From an uncultured Paracoccaceae bacterium (GTDB lineage: Bacteria; Pseudomonadota; Alphaproteobacteria; Rhodobacterales; Rhodobacteraceae), in contig CANLQO010000002.1 of the NCBI GenBank assembly GCA_947493335.1, positions 434,001 through 498,000 on the forward strand: a DNA stretch of 64,000 nt. The letters run 5' to 3'. Below the pieces are notes generated by a model. It saw only the letters and a program-made list of their open reading frames with translations, made no database searches and was not told the origin of the DNA. Shown here one piece after another: positions 54,753 to 64,000 of this stretch. The first letter of the stretch is position 1. Each line of letters begins with the position of its first letter. A program made the position numbers and the translations under genes.

Positions 54753-55199
54753 ATGCCCGTGCCCAGATTTCATATTCCCCTGATCGTGCCTGTACTTGTC
54801 GTGGCAACGATGGCGGCGGCGCACGACGGCGTGAAAGACCCCACAGTGCTGGCGCGGATGAACGGTATGTCTGACCTTGGTGCGGCAACCAAAGTGCTGG
54901 GCGAAATGGCAACGGGAAAGACACCGTTTGACGCAAGCGCGGCACAGATCGCGGCGGACCAACTTGCGGCGCGGGCCGGGCAAATCGCAGCAGAATTTCA
55001 GGACCCCGCGACGGACCCAAAGTCAGAGGCACTGCCCAACATTTGGGAAGAGTTTGATGCCTTCACTGCCATCGCAACGGATTTGGAAACGGCCGCAACC
55101 GGGGCGCAATGGGTCAGCACACAAGCAGAACTGACCGAGGCTTTTGCGGCCATTGGCCAGACCTGCCGCGATTGCCACAGGACCTATCGCAAACGATAG
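54753..55199 (+). CDS. Cytochrome c'-like protein
   Basis: 148 residues. A signal peptide ends near MAAAHDG at about 23. The mature part is helical and holds a single haem motif, CRDCH, near the C-terminus (about 139-143), as in cytochromes c'. These bind NO or act as electron carriers in the periplasm. Stands alone, between a weak hairpin and the infB terminator. The two sequence repeats just upstream suggest its own control. Confidence 0.88.
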   Translation: MPVPRFHIPLIVPVLVVATMAAAHDGVKDPTVLARMNGMSDLGAATKVLGEMATGKTPFDASAAQIAADQLAARAGQIAAEFQDPATDPKSEALPNIWEEFDAFTAIATDLETAATGAQWVSTQAELTEAFAAIGQTCRDCHRTYRKR

Positions 55200-55207
55200 C
55201 ACTAATG

Positions 55208-55233
55208 AAAAAGGCCACCCGAAGGTGGCCTTT
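55208..55233 (-). terminator. Intrinsic terminator of the rimP-infB operon
   Basis: 10-bp stem AAAGGCCACC/GGTGGCCTTT with a 4-base loop. On the minus strand it runs into five Ts, 20 bases after infB. On the plus strand it can also stop the cytochrome gene, though with only three Ts. Confidence 0.8.
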
Positions 55234-55252
55234 GATCGTCGTGATGGGCGGA

Positions 55253-57736
55253 TCAGAGGGTCCGTTCGACCTCTTCCCGCTCGAAGATTTCGATCACATC
55301 CTCTGGGCGGATGTCATCGTAGTTCTCGAACGCCATGCCACATTCCTGACCGGACTGGACCTCTGGCACCTCGTCCTTGAAACGCTTGAGCGTCTTGAGC
55401 GTGCCTTCGTGGATGACCACGTTGTCGCGCAGCAGACGGACGCCTGCGGAACGACGGGCGACGCCTTCGGTGACGAGACAGCCAGCAACTTTGCCGACGC
55501 CGGTGACCTTGAAGACCTCTTTGATGTTGGCGTAACCGATGAACTTTTCCTTGATCTCGGCAGAGAGCAGGCCAGAGGCCGCCGCTTTGACGTCATCAAC
55601 AAGGTCATAGATCACCGAATAATACCGGATTTCGACGCCCTTCTGGTTCGCGGTATTCCGGGCAGAGGCATTGGCCCGCACGTTGAAGCCAAAGACCGGC
55701 GCGCCAGAGGCTTCGGCCAGACCCACATCGGTTTCGGTGATCGCACCAACGCCCGAATGCAGGACCCGCACGCGGACCTCTTCGTTGCCGATCTTTTCCA
55801 TCGCCTGAACGATCGCCTCGGCAGAGCCTTGCACGTCGGCCTTGACCAGAATGGGCAGTTCCGAGACATCCTCGTCCGCCTTGGCGTTCGCCATAAGCTG
55901 TTCAAGGGTCGTCGCGGCACCGGCGGCAGCGCGTTTGTCCTTGGCGGCCTTTTCACGGTAGTCGGCGATTTCACGGGCTTGCGCCTCGGTCTCGACCACG
56001 TTCAACACGTCGCCCGCCTCTGGCGTGCCATTGAGGCCAAGCACCTCAACCGGGACAGACGGTCCCGCCTCTTTCACGCGGTCGCCCTTGTCGTCGATCA
56101 GCGCGCGGACTTTACCCCACTGTTCACCAACAACAAAGATATCGCCCTGCTTGAGCGTGCCGTTCTGCACCAGAACGGTCGCCACGGGGCCACGGCCCAC
56201 GTCAAGCTGTGCCTCGATCACGGCGCCCATGGCAGCACGGTCGGGGTTGGCTTTGAGTTCAAGGATTTCCGCCTGAAGCGCGATGGCCTCAAGCAGTTCG
56301 GGCAGGCCCTGACCGGTGATGGCCGACACTTCCACATCCTGCACATCGCCGGACATCTTTTCGACGATGACCTCGTGCTGAAGCAAGTCCGTGCGGACCT
56401 TGTCGGGGTTCGCGGCCTCGCGGTCGATCTTGTTGATCGCCACGATCATCGGAACTTTGGCGGCCTTGGCGTGATTGATCGCTTCGATCGTTTGCGGCAT
56501 CACGGCGTCATCGGCAGCGACAACAAGGACAACGATATCCGTGACTTGCGCGCCGCGCGACCGCATGGACGTGAACGCAGCGTGGCCGGGGGTGTCAAGG
56601 AAGCTGAGTTCCTGACCGGCCTCTGTCTGGACCTGATATGCCCCGATGTGCTGGGTGATGCCGCCGGCTTCGCCCGCAACCACGCGGGTTTTGCGGATCG
56701 CATCCAGAAGCGAGGTTTTACCGTGGTCAACGTGGCCCATGATCGTGATGATCGGCGCACGCGGCTTGAGGTCTTCGGGCTTGTCCTCGACCTGATCGAT
56801 CACGTCTTCCACGTCCGCGTCAGAAACGCGCACAACGGTGTGGCCAAACTCTTCGATGATCAGTTCGGCGGTGTCCGCGTCGATGGTCTGGGTCTGGGTC
56901 GCCATGATGCCGTTGGTCATCAGCGCCTTGACCACGTCAGAGACGCGTTCGGACATCCGGTTGGCCAGTTCGCCCACCGTGATCGCTTCGGGCAGTGCCA
57001 CGTCGCGGAACACCTTTTCACGCTCGACCGTGCCACCCATCGCCTTGGCGCGGGCGCGGTCCTGTTTCCGCTTCATCGCGGCCATGGATTTCGGGCGCGC
57101 ACCGCCGCCGCCACGCAGGGCGTCGTTCAGCGTCAGCTTACCAGAACGGCGGCCATCGTCGTCAGAGCGGCCCTTGCCGGGCTTGTTGTTACGGTCCTGG
57201 CTGTCGCGCTCGCGGTCGGTTTTGACAGGCGCACGCGTGGGCCGGTCAATCGCGGCCTCACCGGGCACAGCAGCCGCAGCGGGTGGCGCATTGGCAGCAG
57301 CCTTGGCTGTTTCAGCGGCTCGTTTCTTGGCCTCTTCTTCCTCGGCCTTGGCGCGGGCACGTTCCTCGCGGGCGCGATCCTCTGCCTCTTTGGCCTCGGC
57401 CTCGGCCCGGCGGCGATCACGTTCCTCGGCGCGGGCCTTTTCTTCGGCTTCGCGCTTTGCAGCTTCTTCTGACTCGCGGGCCTTGAAGGCCTGCAGGGCT
57501 TTCATCCGGCGCGCGTAGTCGGCATCCGACACACCGGCCGGACGCTTTGCAGGATCACCCGCCGCAGGGGCCGCCGTCGTCGTAGGCTTGGCCGCACCCG
57601 GCTTGGGCACCACAACGCGCTTGCGTTTGGTTTCCACCACAACGTTCTTGGTGCGCCCATGGCTAAAGCTTTGCTTTACGTTGCTGGGCCGCGATCCACC
57701 AAGACCGAGTGTCTTTTTGCCGTCGTTGTCGCTCAT
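55253..57736 (-). CDS. infB: Translation initiation factor IF-2
   Basis: 827 residues. The first 230 are charged and of low complexity, with long Glu/Arg/Ala helices. The G domain has [17 protein letters not shown] (G1), [11 protein letters not shown] (G3) and VAINKIDR (G4), followed by the IF-2 C-terminal domains that bind fMet-tRNA. It brings the initiator tRNA to the 30S subunit. It is the last gene of the operon. Confidence 0.98.
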   Translation of the reverse strand: MSDNDGKKTLGLGGSRPSNVKQSFSHGRTKNVVVETKRKRVVVPKPGAAKPTTTAAPAAGDPAKRPAGVSDADYARRMKALQAFKARESEEAAKREAEEKARAEERDRRRAEAEAKEAEDRAREERARAKAEEEEAKKRAAETAKAAANAPPAAAAVPGEAAIDRPTRAPVKTDRERDSQDRNNKPGKGRSDDDGRRSGKLTLNDALRGGGGARPKSMAAMKRKQDRARAKAMGGTVEREKVFRDVALPEAITVGELANRMSERVSDVVKALMTNGIMATQTQTIDADTAELIIEEFGHTVVRVSDADVEDVIDQVEDKPEDLKPRAPIITIMGHVDHGKTSLLDAIRKTRVVAGEAGGITQHIGAYQVQTEAGQELSFLDTPGHAAFTSMRSRGAQVTDIVVLVVAADDAVMPQTIEAINHAKAAKVPMIVAINKIDREAANPDKVRTDLLQHEVIVEKMSGDVQDVEVSAITGQGLPELLEAIALQAEILELKANPDRAAMGAVIEAQLDVGRGPVATVLVQNGTLKQGDIFVVGEQWGKVRALIDDKGDRVKEAGPSVPVEVLGLNGTPEAGDVLNVVETEAQAREIADYREKAAKDKRAAAGAATTLEQLMANAKADEDVSELPILVKADVQGSAEAIVQAMEKIGNEEVRVRVLHSGVGAITETDVGLAEASGAPVFGFNVRANASARNTANQKGVEIRYYSVIYDLVDDVKAAASGLLSAEIKEKFIGYANIKEVFKVTGVGKVAGCLVTEGVARRSAGVRLLRDNVVIHEGTLKTLKRFKDEVPEVQSGQECGMAFENYDDIRPEDVIEIFEREEVERTL

Positions 57737-57740
57737 CTAG

Positions 57741-58367
57741 CTACTTGTCCTTCCCGGAGGCATTCTGTCCCCCGTCAATCTCGCGCAAGCCTTTCAGCTT
57801 TGCGGCTTCCTCTACAACACGGTCGCTGAGTCTGCCAGTGGCGAGCGCGCCATGTATCACACTTTGCCGCCCAAATGCCAAACCCAATTCCTGCGCTGTC
57901 AAACAGCCGAAGTATCGGGCACCTTCGGGCGTCCATAATTTCGTCTTGCCCCGTTCAGACCCGTCAGAGGCCTGTAACAGGACCCGGACCCGCTCACCAC
58001 CGGCAAGCCAGCCCTTCACCTTCTCAAATCCGCAGACCGCAAGACCCGCTTTGCGGGTCAGGGCGATCAAATCTACCACACGACGCGCCAGTTGTCGTTC
58101 AACTTCCTGTGCCAAACCTTCCGGCACCGTGACGGACTGTTTCGCCGAGCGGCTGAACTGGCCCTTTGATGCGACCTCTAGCGCGGCACGATCAGCCGCG
58201 ACATACATACCGCGACCCGGCAGTTTGCCCAGCACATCCGGCACCACCGAATTGTCAGGGCCGACGACAAAGCGGATCAGCCCGGACTTGGGCTGGCTTT
58301 CGCCCGTGACGATGCAGCGGCGTTCCGGCCCATCGTCACGGTTCTTTTTGGTTCCGCCCCGCGTCAT
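57741..58367 (-). CDS. ylxR: YlxR (DUF448) RNA-binding protein with L7Ae-like second domain
   Basis: 208 residues. The first part (15-90) is DUF448 with ERRCIVTGESQPKSGLIRFVV and LPGRGMYVAADRAAL. The second part (about 105-195) resembles L7Ae/YlxQ with ALTRKAGLAVCGFEKV. In Firmicutes these are two genes, ylxR and ylxQ. The position between nusA and infB confirms the call. Confidence 0.9.
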   Translation of the reverse strand: MTRGGTKKNRDDGPERRCIVTGESQPKSGLIRFVVGPDNSVVPDVLGKLPGRGMYVAADRAALEVASKGQFSRSAKQSVTVPEGLAQEVERQLARRVVDLIALTRKAGLAVCGFEKVKGWLAGGERVRVLLQASDGSERGKTKLWTPEGARYFGCLTAQELGLAFGRQSVIHGALATGRLSDRVVEEAAKLKGLREIDGGQNASGKDK

Positions 58368-58389
58368 CGCGTCTGGGATCAGAGGCCCA

Positions 58390-60072
58390 TCAGGCCTCCG
58401 CCTCCGCGTCGGCTGCTTCGGTTTCGCCGTCGTCGTCTTCGGCGGTCAGATCCGCAGGATCAACCCAGCCCAGCATCACGCGGGCGGTCATGACCATATC
58501 CTGCGCCTCTTCCAGGCTGACGTCAAAGGGTTCAAGCACACCATCGTCCTTGGTGCGTTCGCCATCGACGGTTGTCCAGCCACCGGCCAGTTCCCAGTCG
58601 GCACAGGTTGCGAAGTCTTCCAGCGTCTTGACGCCATCTTTGGCCAGCGCCTCGATCATCAGCGGCGTCAGACCTTCGAAGTTCACAAGGCTGTCTTCGA
58701 CGCCCAAGGCACGGGCAGCTTCCATCGCCTTGTTGTTGATGGCCTCAAGGTAGTCGCGGGCGCGGGCCTGCAATTCACCAGCGGTGCCTTCGTCGACACC
58801 TTCGATGACCAGCAGTTCCTCAAGCTCGACATAGGCGACCTCTTCCAGCGTGGTGAAGCCTTCGGACACCAGAAGCTGGGCAAAGAATTCGTCCAGATCA
58901 AGCGAATCCATGAAGAGCTTGGTGCGCACTTCGAATTCCGCCTGACGCCGCTTGGATTCTTCCTCCTCGGTCAGGATGTCGATATCTAGGCCGGTTAGCT
59001 GCGAGGCAAGACGCACGTTCTGGCCGCGGCGGCCGATCGCGAGCGATAGCTGCTCTTCCGGGACGACAACTTCGATCTTGCCCGCTTCTTCGTCCAGCAC
59101 CACCTTGGCCACCTCGGCCGGTTGCAGCGCGTTGACGAGGAAGGTCGGCATATCCTCATTCCACGGAATGATGTCGATCTTTTCGCCCTGCAGTTCGTTC
59201 ACAACGGCCTGCACACGGCTGCCGCGCATACCAACACAGGCCCCCACGGGGTCAATCGAGCCATCGTAGGAGATGACGGCGATCTTGGCGCGCGAGCCGG
59301 GGTCACGGGCCACGGCCTTGATCTCGATGATGCCTTCGTAGATCTCGGGCACTTCCATCTTGAAAAGCTCGGCCATGAATTCCGGCGCAGTACGTGACAG
59401 GAAGATCTGCGGCCCGCGCTGTTCGCGGCGCACGTCCTTGATAAAGCAGCGGATGCGGTCGTTCGGGCGATAGGCCTCGCGCCCGATCTTTTCATTGCGG
59501 CGCAGGATCGCCTCACCGGCGCCCACGTCGACGATGACGTTGCCGTATTCTTCGCGCTTGACCATCGCGTTGATGATCGTGCCAGCGCGATCCTTGAATT
59601 CTTCGAACTGCTTGTCGCGCTCGGCCTCGCGGACCTTTTGCAGGATCACCTGCTTGGCGCTTTGCGCAGCGATCCGGCCCAGTTCAACCGGTGGGACCTC
59701 TTCCACAAAGCTGTCGCCGATCTGGGCGCCGCCAGCATAATCGGTGATCGTCTCGCCCTCGCGAACCCAACGGGCATTGGCCTTGCCGGGGTCTTCAAAG
59801 TAGGGCTTGGCCGTGTCGGTGGTGAATTCGGCCTGATAATTCTCAAGCTCTTCCTCATCCACCACGGTGCGGACGCGGGTAAAGGTCGCCTTGCCGGTCT
59901 TGCGGTCGATGGCCACGCGGATGTCCATTTCGGCGCCGTAGCGCGACTTGGCTGCGCGGGCGAGTGATTCTTCCATCGCTTCGACCACCAATCCGGGGTC
60001 GATCATCTTTTCGCGGGCCACGGCCTCGGCTGTTTGCAGCAGCTCAAGCTGGTTGGCAGAGGTGATTGCCAT
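58390..60072 (-). CDS. nusA: Transcription factor NusA
   Basis: 560 residues. The N-terminal RNAP-binding domain (1-130), S1 (about 135-200; [17 protein letters not shown]), KH1 and KH2 (about 230-350; [18 protein letters not shown] and [17 protein letters not shown]) are all seen. Two acidic C-terminal repeats follow, with [21 protein letters not shown]-like helix-hairpin-helix turns. It controls pausing, termination and antitermination. The start overlaps the rimP stop (one base). Confidence 0.97.
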   Translation of the reverse strand: MAITSANQLELLQTAEAVAREKMIDPGLVVEAMEESLARAAKSRYGAEMDIRVAIDRKTGKATFTRVRTVVDEEELENYQAEFTTDTAKPYFEDPGKANARWVREGETITDYAGGAQIGDSFVEEVPPVELGRIAAQSAKQVILQKVREAERDKQFEEFKDRAGTIINAMVKREEYGNVIVDVGAGEAILRRNEKIGREAYRPNDRIRCFIKDVRREQRGPQIFLSRTAPEFMAELFKMEVPEIYEGIIEIKAVARDPGSRAKIAVISYDGSIDPVGACVGMRGSRVQAVVNELQGEKIDIIPWNEDMPTFLVNALQPAEVAKVVLDEEAGKIEVVVPEEQLSLAIGRRGQNVRLASQLTGLDIDILTEEEESKRRQAEFEVRTKLFMDSLDLDEFFAQLLVSEGFTTLEEVAYVELEELLVIEGVDEGTAGELQARARDYLEAINNKAMEAARALGVEDSLVNFEGLTPLMIEALAKDGVKTLEDFATCADWELAGGWTTVDGERTKDDGVLEPFDVSLEEAQDMVMTARVMLGWVDPADLTAEDDDGETEAADAEAEA

Positions 60073-60704
60073 CAGGTCTTCTCCTTGTTCGCGCTGGGGC
60101 GTTTCTTGGATTTGGTTGTCTTGGACGGGGCGACGTTTTCGTCGCTGTCGATAATGGTTTCGATCTCGTCGAACTGGCTTTCGTCGATCTGGCCTGCATC
60201 CTTGCGGCCCTTGAGCACGTCGCGGATCAGGTCATCGGTCAACACCAGCTTGGCGTCGGTCAGCCAATCGAACTTAAGGCCAATGGTGCCTTCTTCGATC
60301 TCGATGAGCACTTCATCGCCGTCAACACCGGCCAATTGGCCCTTAAAGCGGCGGCGGCCGTCGATCAGTTCTTCGGTTTCGATCTTGGCCTCGAACCCCT
60401 GCCACTGGTCAAAGTCCTTGAGCCGGGTCAGGGGCCGGTCGATGCCGGGGCTGGACACTTCAAGCGTATAGGCGTCCAGGATCGGGTCTTCGACATCGAG
60501 CACGGCGGAAATAGCGGTGCTGATCTGGCCGCATTCGTCCACCTCGATGGTACCATCGGGTTTCTGCGCCATGATCTGAAGCGTGCTTTCCTTGCCGCTC
60601 ATCAAGCGGACGCGCACGATTTCAAACCCCATGTCTTCCACGACGGGGGTAATAATCTCGGCGATGCGGCGATCTATGGCCGCTTTTGCGATCATGTCAG
60701 TCAT
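60072..60704 (-). CDS. rimP: Ribosome maturation factor RimP
   Basis: 210 residues from the ATG at 60704; a GTG at 60719 would place the start inside the T-tract of the hairpin. [32 protein letters not shown] and the C-terminal Sm-like fold fit RimP. The last 40 residues are a charged tail ([15 protein letters not shown]). It helps 30S maturation. First gene of the nusA operon. Confidence 0.94.
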   Translation of the reverse strand: MTDMIAKAAIDRRIAEIITPVVEDMGFEIVRVRLMSGKESTLQIMAQKPDGTIEVDECGQISTAISAVLDVEDPILDAYTLEVSSPGIDRPLTRLKDFDQWQGFEAKIETEELIDGRRRFKGQLAGVDGDEVLIEIEEGTIGLKFDWLTDAKLVLTDDLIRDVLKGRKDAGQIDESQFDEIETIIDSDENVAPSKTTKSKKRPSANKEKT

Positions 60705-60719
60705 CTGTCGTCCAAGCAC

Positions 60720-60743
60720 AAAAAAACGGGCGCGCGGCCCGTT
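60720..60743 (-). terminator. Intrinsic terminator in the rimP leader (candidate attenuator)
   Basis: On the minus strand AACGGGC-loop-GCCCGTT (7-bp stem, 5-base loop) runs into a tract of seven Ts, including those in the stem. It lies 16 bases before the rimP ATG and about 50 bases after the candidate promoter at 60792-60820, so rimP transcripts must pass through it. It may also stop read-through from the gene at 60830-61423. Confidence 0.7.
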
Positions 60744-60791
60744 GCGATTTCGGTGGTGTCGGGGGTGGAGGCCGACGCCGCTGTTATGCGG

Positions 60792-60820
60792 GATATAGGC
60801 TATGGCCTGCCCTAGCGCAA
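60792..60820 (-). promoter_or_regulatory. Candidate promoter of rimP-nusA-ylxR-infB
   Basis: TTGCGC (60820-60815) and TATATC (60797-60792) with a 17-base spacer, wholly within the gap after the stop of the upstream gene. The predicted leader of about 80 bases holds the hairpin above. Confidence 0.5.
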
Positions 60821-60829
60821 GGGCCTGCG

Positions 60830-61423
60830 TTACTGGCCCAAAAGTGCATTCAGCTCTGACAGGACCGAACCGGTCAATTCCTGCCCGCCCGTCAACTGGG
60901 ACTTGGCCGTGTCCAGCCGTGCGACGGCGGCATAATAGACCTCAACCGAGGCATTATAGCGTTCGGCGGCGTCCTGCAAAAACGCCAGATATTGCCCATC
61001 AGGAAAAATCAGTGCGACCTCCTCCGGCGTCATTTCGCTCAGCAGCGTATATTGCCGGTGCAGCAAATGCGTTCTTTCGAAGGCGCGGTTCACCGAAGCC
61101 GTCGCGCTACGGATCATCTCGATTCGTGCATTTTGTGTGGAACGTGCGCGGCTGACAGTGCTGTTGCTATCGCGGTCGCGACGAGAGGCATGATTGGCCA
61201 GACCGGAACCAGAATCCTGCAGAACCCCGCTGGCCGTCCCCGATCCGCGGTTTGAGCGGCTGGGCCCATCGGAGCTGACCATGCTGATATCGATCTTGGC
61301 AGCCGTACTTTTAGGCTTTTGCGCTGCGGCGGGGCTTGCCACCAGACTGATCGCCAACAGGGCGGCTCCGTAGATCAACCACGAACGCTGGGACTTCTTT
61401 TTGAAACACGACACGGCGGGCAA
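60830..61423 (-). CDS. Small secreted protein of unknown function
   Basis: 197 residues from a TTG (a GTG three codons on is also possible; there is no ATG near). After a basic start (FKKKSQR) a hydrophobic segment ends at SPAAAQ near 35, a likely signal peptide. The next 60 residues are rich in Ser, Arg and Gly. The C-terminal 100 are helical ([20 protein letters not shown]). No family recognised. Confidence 0.6.
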   Translation of the reverse strand: MPAVSCFKKKSQRSWLIYGAALLAISLVASPAAAQKPKSTAAKIDISMVSSDGPSRSNRGSGTASGVLQDSGSGLANHASRRDRDSNSTVSRARSTQNARIEMIRSATASVNRAFERTHLLHRQYTLLSEMTPEEVALIFPDGQYLAFLQDAAERYNASVEVYYAAVARLDTAKSQLTGGQELTGSVLSELNALLGQ

Positions 61424-61500
61424 CTTTCAATCATTCTCACACAACGCCCCTCCACCTTTGTTAACCATAGATTCGGGCTGAAAATTGTTCGCACAAAGGA

Positions 61501-61528
61501 AAACGCCCCACCAAATGGCGGGGCGTTT
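61501..61528 (-). terminator. Intrinsic terminator after the peptide-binding protein gene
   Basis: Perfect 9-bp arms AAACGCCCC/GGGGCGTTT around ACCAAATGGC, ending in TTTT on the minus strand, 22 bases past the stop at 61551. Confidence 0.75.
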
Positions 61529-61550
61529 CGTTGAATTGTGGCGAGGTGGC

Positions 61551-63101
61551 CTAGGCCACTGACCAGCGCTCTGCCATGCGCGCGTTGTCCATCTGCCAGA
61601 GGTTACCAACCGTGTCAGGCGACACGATCCGGTTGTTCACGGCCTGGACGTAGTTGGCGAACATGGGCACCAGAACACCGCCATCGTCACGCAGGATCTG
61701 CTGCATTTCATGGTACTGTTCGCGGCGCTTGTCGCTATCAAGCTCGGCACGGGCGCTCAGCAACAGCTCTTGGAAGCGGGCGCTGTCTTTTTCGTCCCAC
61801 TGGCTGTCATTCCAAGGCACGCCAGCCTCATAGGCGGTCGCGAACATCCAGTCTTCGGTCGCACGACCCGACCAGTAACAAGCGCAGAAGCCCTTCTTGA
61901 GCCAGACGTTGGACCAGTAACCATCGGATGGTTCCTGCACCACGTTGATGTTGATCCCGGCCTGAGCGGCAGACGCCTGATAAAGCTGGGCAGCATCAAC
62001 GGCACCTTCGAACGCGGCATTCGACGCGCTGAGTTCGATGTCGAGTGAATCCAGTCCGGCCTCTTTGAGGTAGAACTTGGCCTTGTCCGCATCAAACTCG
62101 AGCTGTTCCATGTCGGCGTGGTAGTACTGGTTGGCAGGGCCGATGGGCGTATCGTTGCCGACCGCACCGTGACCCAGCAGGATCTTGTCGACCAGTTCCT
62201 GACGGTTGATGCCGTACTTCAGCGCGCGACGGACGTTCACATCGTTATATGGCGATGTGTCGGTCAGCATCGGGAAGCTGTAGTGCTGGTTGCCGGTCAC
62301 TTCCTGAATGCGCAGGGCGGGGTTCGCCTTGAGCAGGGCTTCGGTCTTGAAGTCGATCCGGTTGATTGCGTCAACCTGACCGGTCATCAGCGCGTTCATC
62401 CGCGCGGTGTTGTCGTTGATGGCAATATATTCGACCTCATCAAAGAAGCCGGCACTGTCACCTTTGTAGTGGTTTTCGTACCGCTTACCGACAAAGCGGA
62501 CACCCGGATCGAAGGCCACGACGCTATAAAGGCCCGTACCGATGCCCTGCGCGATCGCGTTCTCGATGTTGCCCGCAGGGAACATCAGGATGTGATAGTC
62601 GGACATCAGATAGGGGAAGTCGGCGTTGCCAGAGGCCAGCGTGAACTGCACCTGATGTTCGCCCATCTTCTTCATTTCGGTGATGGCTTCGACAATCGGC
62701 TTGGCGGCCGACTTGGAATCCTCGCCCACGTGCATCTGCAGCGATTCAATCACGTCATCAGCACCAAACGGCTTGCCGTCGTGGAACGTCACGCCCTGAC
62801 GCAGGTTGAACGTCCAGGTCTTGGCGTCAGCGGAAGCTTCCCAGCTTTCGGCCAGTTCGCCCTGCAGGCTGCCATCAGCGGCCACTTCGGTCAGGCAGTC
62901 AAACACGCAGCCGTGCGCGGATGCGATCATGAAGATGTCCGAATGTGTCCGGCCATCCCAGCTGTCAGAGGTGTTTGCACCACCCAGACCGGCGGTCAGT
63001 TTGCCGCCACGGGTTTGTGCGCGCAGCGGCAGGCCCGTCAGGCCAAGCACACCGGCAGCAACACCGGTCTTCAATAGACCGCGTCTGCTAAATTGAGTCA
63101 T
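61551..63101 (-). CDS. Peptide/nickel-type ABC substrate-binding protein, Tat-exported
   Basis: 516 residues. A twin-arginine signal (FSRRGLLKTG) ends near LPLRAQ at 29. The family-5 binding fold follows, with LAESWEASADAKTWTFNLRQ and VTFHDGKPFGADDV typical. It should bind oligopeptides or similar in the periplasm. It lies downstream of the ATPase gene (77-base gap) and has AGGGAGA before its ATG. A terminator follows, so it is the last gene of the unit. Confidence 0.93.
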   Translation of the reverse strand: MTQFSRRGLLKTGVAAGVLGLTGLPLRAQTRGGKLTAGLGGANTSDSWDGRTHSDIFMIASAHGCVFDCLTEVAADGSLQGELAESWEASADAKTWTFNLRQGVTFHDGKPFGADDVIESLQMHVGEDSKSAAKPIVEAITEMKKMGEHQVQFTLASGNADFPYLMSDYHILMFPAGNIENAIAQGIGTGLYSVVAFDPGVRFVGKRYENHYKGDSAGFFDEVEYIAINDNTARMNALMTGQVDAINRIDFKTEALLKANPALRIQEVTGNQHYSFPMLTDTSPYNDVNVRRALKYGINRQELVDKILLGHGAVGNDTPIGPANQYYHADMEQLEFDADKAKFYLKEAGLDSLDIELSASNAAFEGAVDAAQLYQASAAQAGININVVQEPSDGYWSNVWLKKGFCACYWSGRATEDWMFATAYEAGVPWNDSQWDEKDSARFQELLLSARAELDSDKRREQYHEMQQILRDDGGVLVPMFANYVQAVNNRIVSPDTVGNLWQMDNARMAERWSVA

Positions 63102-63178
63102 CGTTTTCTCCCTAGTTTACGATACGGGGCGTTCTGCGCCCACTTTGATCATCCCGCCCTAAGCGGGGGTGATTCGGA

Positions 63179-64000
63179 TTACATCTTATCAACGGCAGCG
63201 TCGCCGATGTTATCAACTCCACGTTCCTGCAGCAGATTTGTCAGCCAATCAGGGTCCATTTCCGGCACTGAGGACAACAATAGATCCGTATAGGCGTGGT
63301 GCGGTGGGGTAAACATCGCCTTCTTTTCCCCCTGCTCGACCACGCGGCCATCTTTCATCACCACTACTTCGTCGGCAATTGCACGCACGGTTGCAAGGTC
63401 GTGGGTGATGAACATGTAAGAGAGTTTGAGCTCATCCTGCAGTTTCGCCAGAAGTCGCAGAATGCCTTCGGCGACAAGCTGATCAAGGGCCGATGTGACC
63501 TCATCACAGATGATGAACTTTGGCTCTGCGGCCAGCGCGCGGGCAATGCCGATACGTTGCTTCTGGCCACCAGAAAGTTCCGAGGGCAGGCGGTTATAAT
63601 ACTGGGTCGGTTCAAGCTCGATCTGGTCCAGCAGGCTGTCGACACGCGCGCGCAGGGCTTTGCCTGTCAGACCGGTGTAGAACTGCACCGGGCGCGAGAT
63701 GATGTTGCCAATCGACATGCGCGGGTTCAGCGCGGTGTCAGCCATCTGATAGATCATCTGCGCCTGCCGCAGCTGGCTTTTGTCGCGCTTGCGGTAATCG
63801 GCGGGCAGGACGTTGCCGTCAAAGGCAATTTCGCCCGCCTTGGGCGGCAGAAGGCCGGTGATGCAACGCGCGGTCGTCGATTTACCCGACCCGGATTCGC
63901 CCACGACCGCCACGGTGCGGCCTTCGTGGATGTCAAAGCTGACGTCATGCAGCACCGGAACGGTGCCATAGGCCGCATCGACATTACGCACCGACACAAC
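63179..64000 (-). CDS. Oligopeptide ABC transporter ATPase, C-terminal portion, cut by window edge
   Basis: At least 272 residues, open to the right edge. Walker A is VVGESGSGKSTTARC, the signature LSGGQKQRIGIARAL, Walker B FIICDEVTSALDQ and the switch His in FITHDLA, then a DppF/OppF-type tail (HAYTDLLLSSVPEMD). A GTG at 63997 could be the start, but no ribosome site can be seen, so this may instead be the second ATPase half of a fused DppD-DppF protein. It serves with the substrate-binding protein downstream. Confidence 0.9.
   Translation of the reverse strand, partial: VVSVRNVDAAYGTVPVLHDVSFDIHEGRTVAVVGESGSGKSTTARCITGLLPPKAGEIAFDGNVLPADYRKRDKSQLRQAQMIYQMADTALNPRMSIGNIISRPVQFYTGLTGKALRARVDSLLDQIELEPTQYYNRLPSELSGGQKQRIGIARALAAEPKFIICDEVTSALDQLVAEGILRLLAKLQDELKLSYMFITHDLATVRAIADEVVVMKDGRVVEQGEKKAMFTPPHHAYTDLLLSSVPEMDPDWLTNLLQERGVDNIGDAAVDKM

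Noticed and set aside
55109-57472. 787-codon open frame on the plus strand
   Set aside because: Antisense to infB, whose GTPase motifs are complete; the mirror frame shows His/Asp/Arg-rich sequence without a fold.

Overview
The window is one contiguous piece of a chromosome from an alphaproteobacterium. It is very probably a member of the Rhodobacteraceae (Roseobacter group). Pointers to this are the rimP-nusA-ylxR-infB order, a short ribonuclease D without HRDC domains, a kdsD-lptC-lptA-lptB-hpf-ptsN run that lacks kdsC and rpoN, a NodH-like sulfotransferase beside a GT14 glycosyltransferase, and a complete bhcABCD/bhcR cluster. The taxonomic call is inferred from gene content and order, not from an alignment. 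I saw no rRNA, tRNA, CRISPR array, insertion sequence or phage, and no gene-free stretch longer than about 250 bases.

Region 1 (1-17.4 kb, minus strand) is the edge of a type VI secretion (T6SS) cluster. It holds an incomplete tssM, tssL with a C-terminal OmpA domain, tssK, and an effector-loading cassette: DUF2169 chaperone, DUF4150 PAAR-like tip, VgrG, a membrane-anchored ankyrin-like protein and a GHSLGG lipase. A 2084-residue type Va autotransporter with a long repetitive passenger sits between the cassette and tssK. The ankyrin-like protein and lipase form a candidate immunity/effector pair.

Region 2 (17.5-25.2 kb) holds a CopA-type copper ATPase and then the beta-hydroxyaspartate cycle (BHAC), bhcA-bhcB-bhcC-bhcD, with the IclR-type regulator bhcR divergent. 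Together these turn glyoxylate and glycine into oxaloacetate without carbon loss. The bhcA/bhcR intergenic region carries two facing promoters with a 15-bp IclR-like dyad between them.

Region 3 (25.3-32.1 kb, plus strand) has a membrane GGDEF-EAL protein, then ribonuclease D, the Kdo/LPS-transport genes kdsD-lptC-lptA-lptB, long-form HPF and PtsN.

Region 4 (32.1-42.3 kb, mainly minus) is a surface-polysaccharide locus: a two-part sulfotransferase, four glycosyltransferases (GT14-like, two GT2-like, one GT4-like), galU, kdsB and cysQ, with a divergent polysaccharide-export ABC permease. CysQ would clear the PAP made by sulfotransfer, and KdsB with KdsD supplies activated Kdo.

Region 5 (42.4-64 kb) is mostly housekeeping. 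It contains dnaK-dnaJ behind a heat-shock-like promoter, radC, a substrate-binding/OmpA fusion, a secreted protein of unknown function, secA, a parvulin-argJ-mutT operon, a cytochrome c'-like gene and the rimP-nusA-ylxR-infB operon. An intrinsic terminator lies between the rimP promoter and the rimP start, which suggests attenuation. The window closes with a small secreted protein, a Tat-exported peptide-binding protein and an incomplete oligopeptide ABC ATPase.
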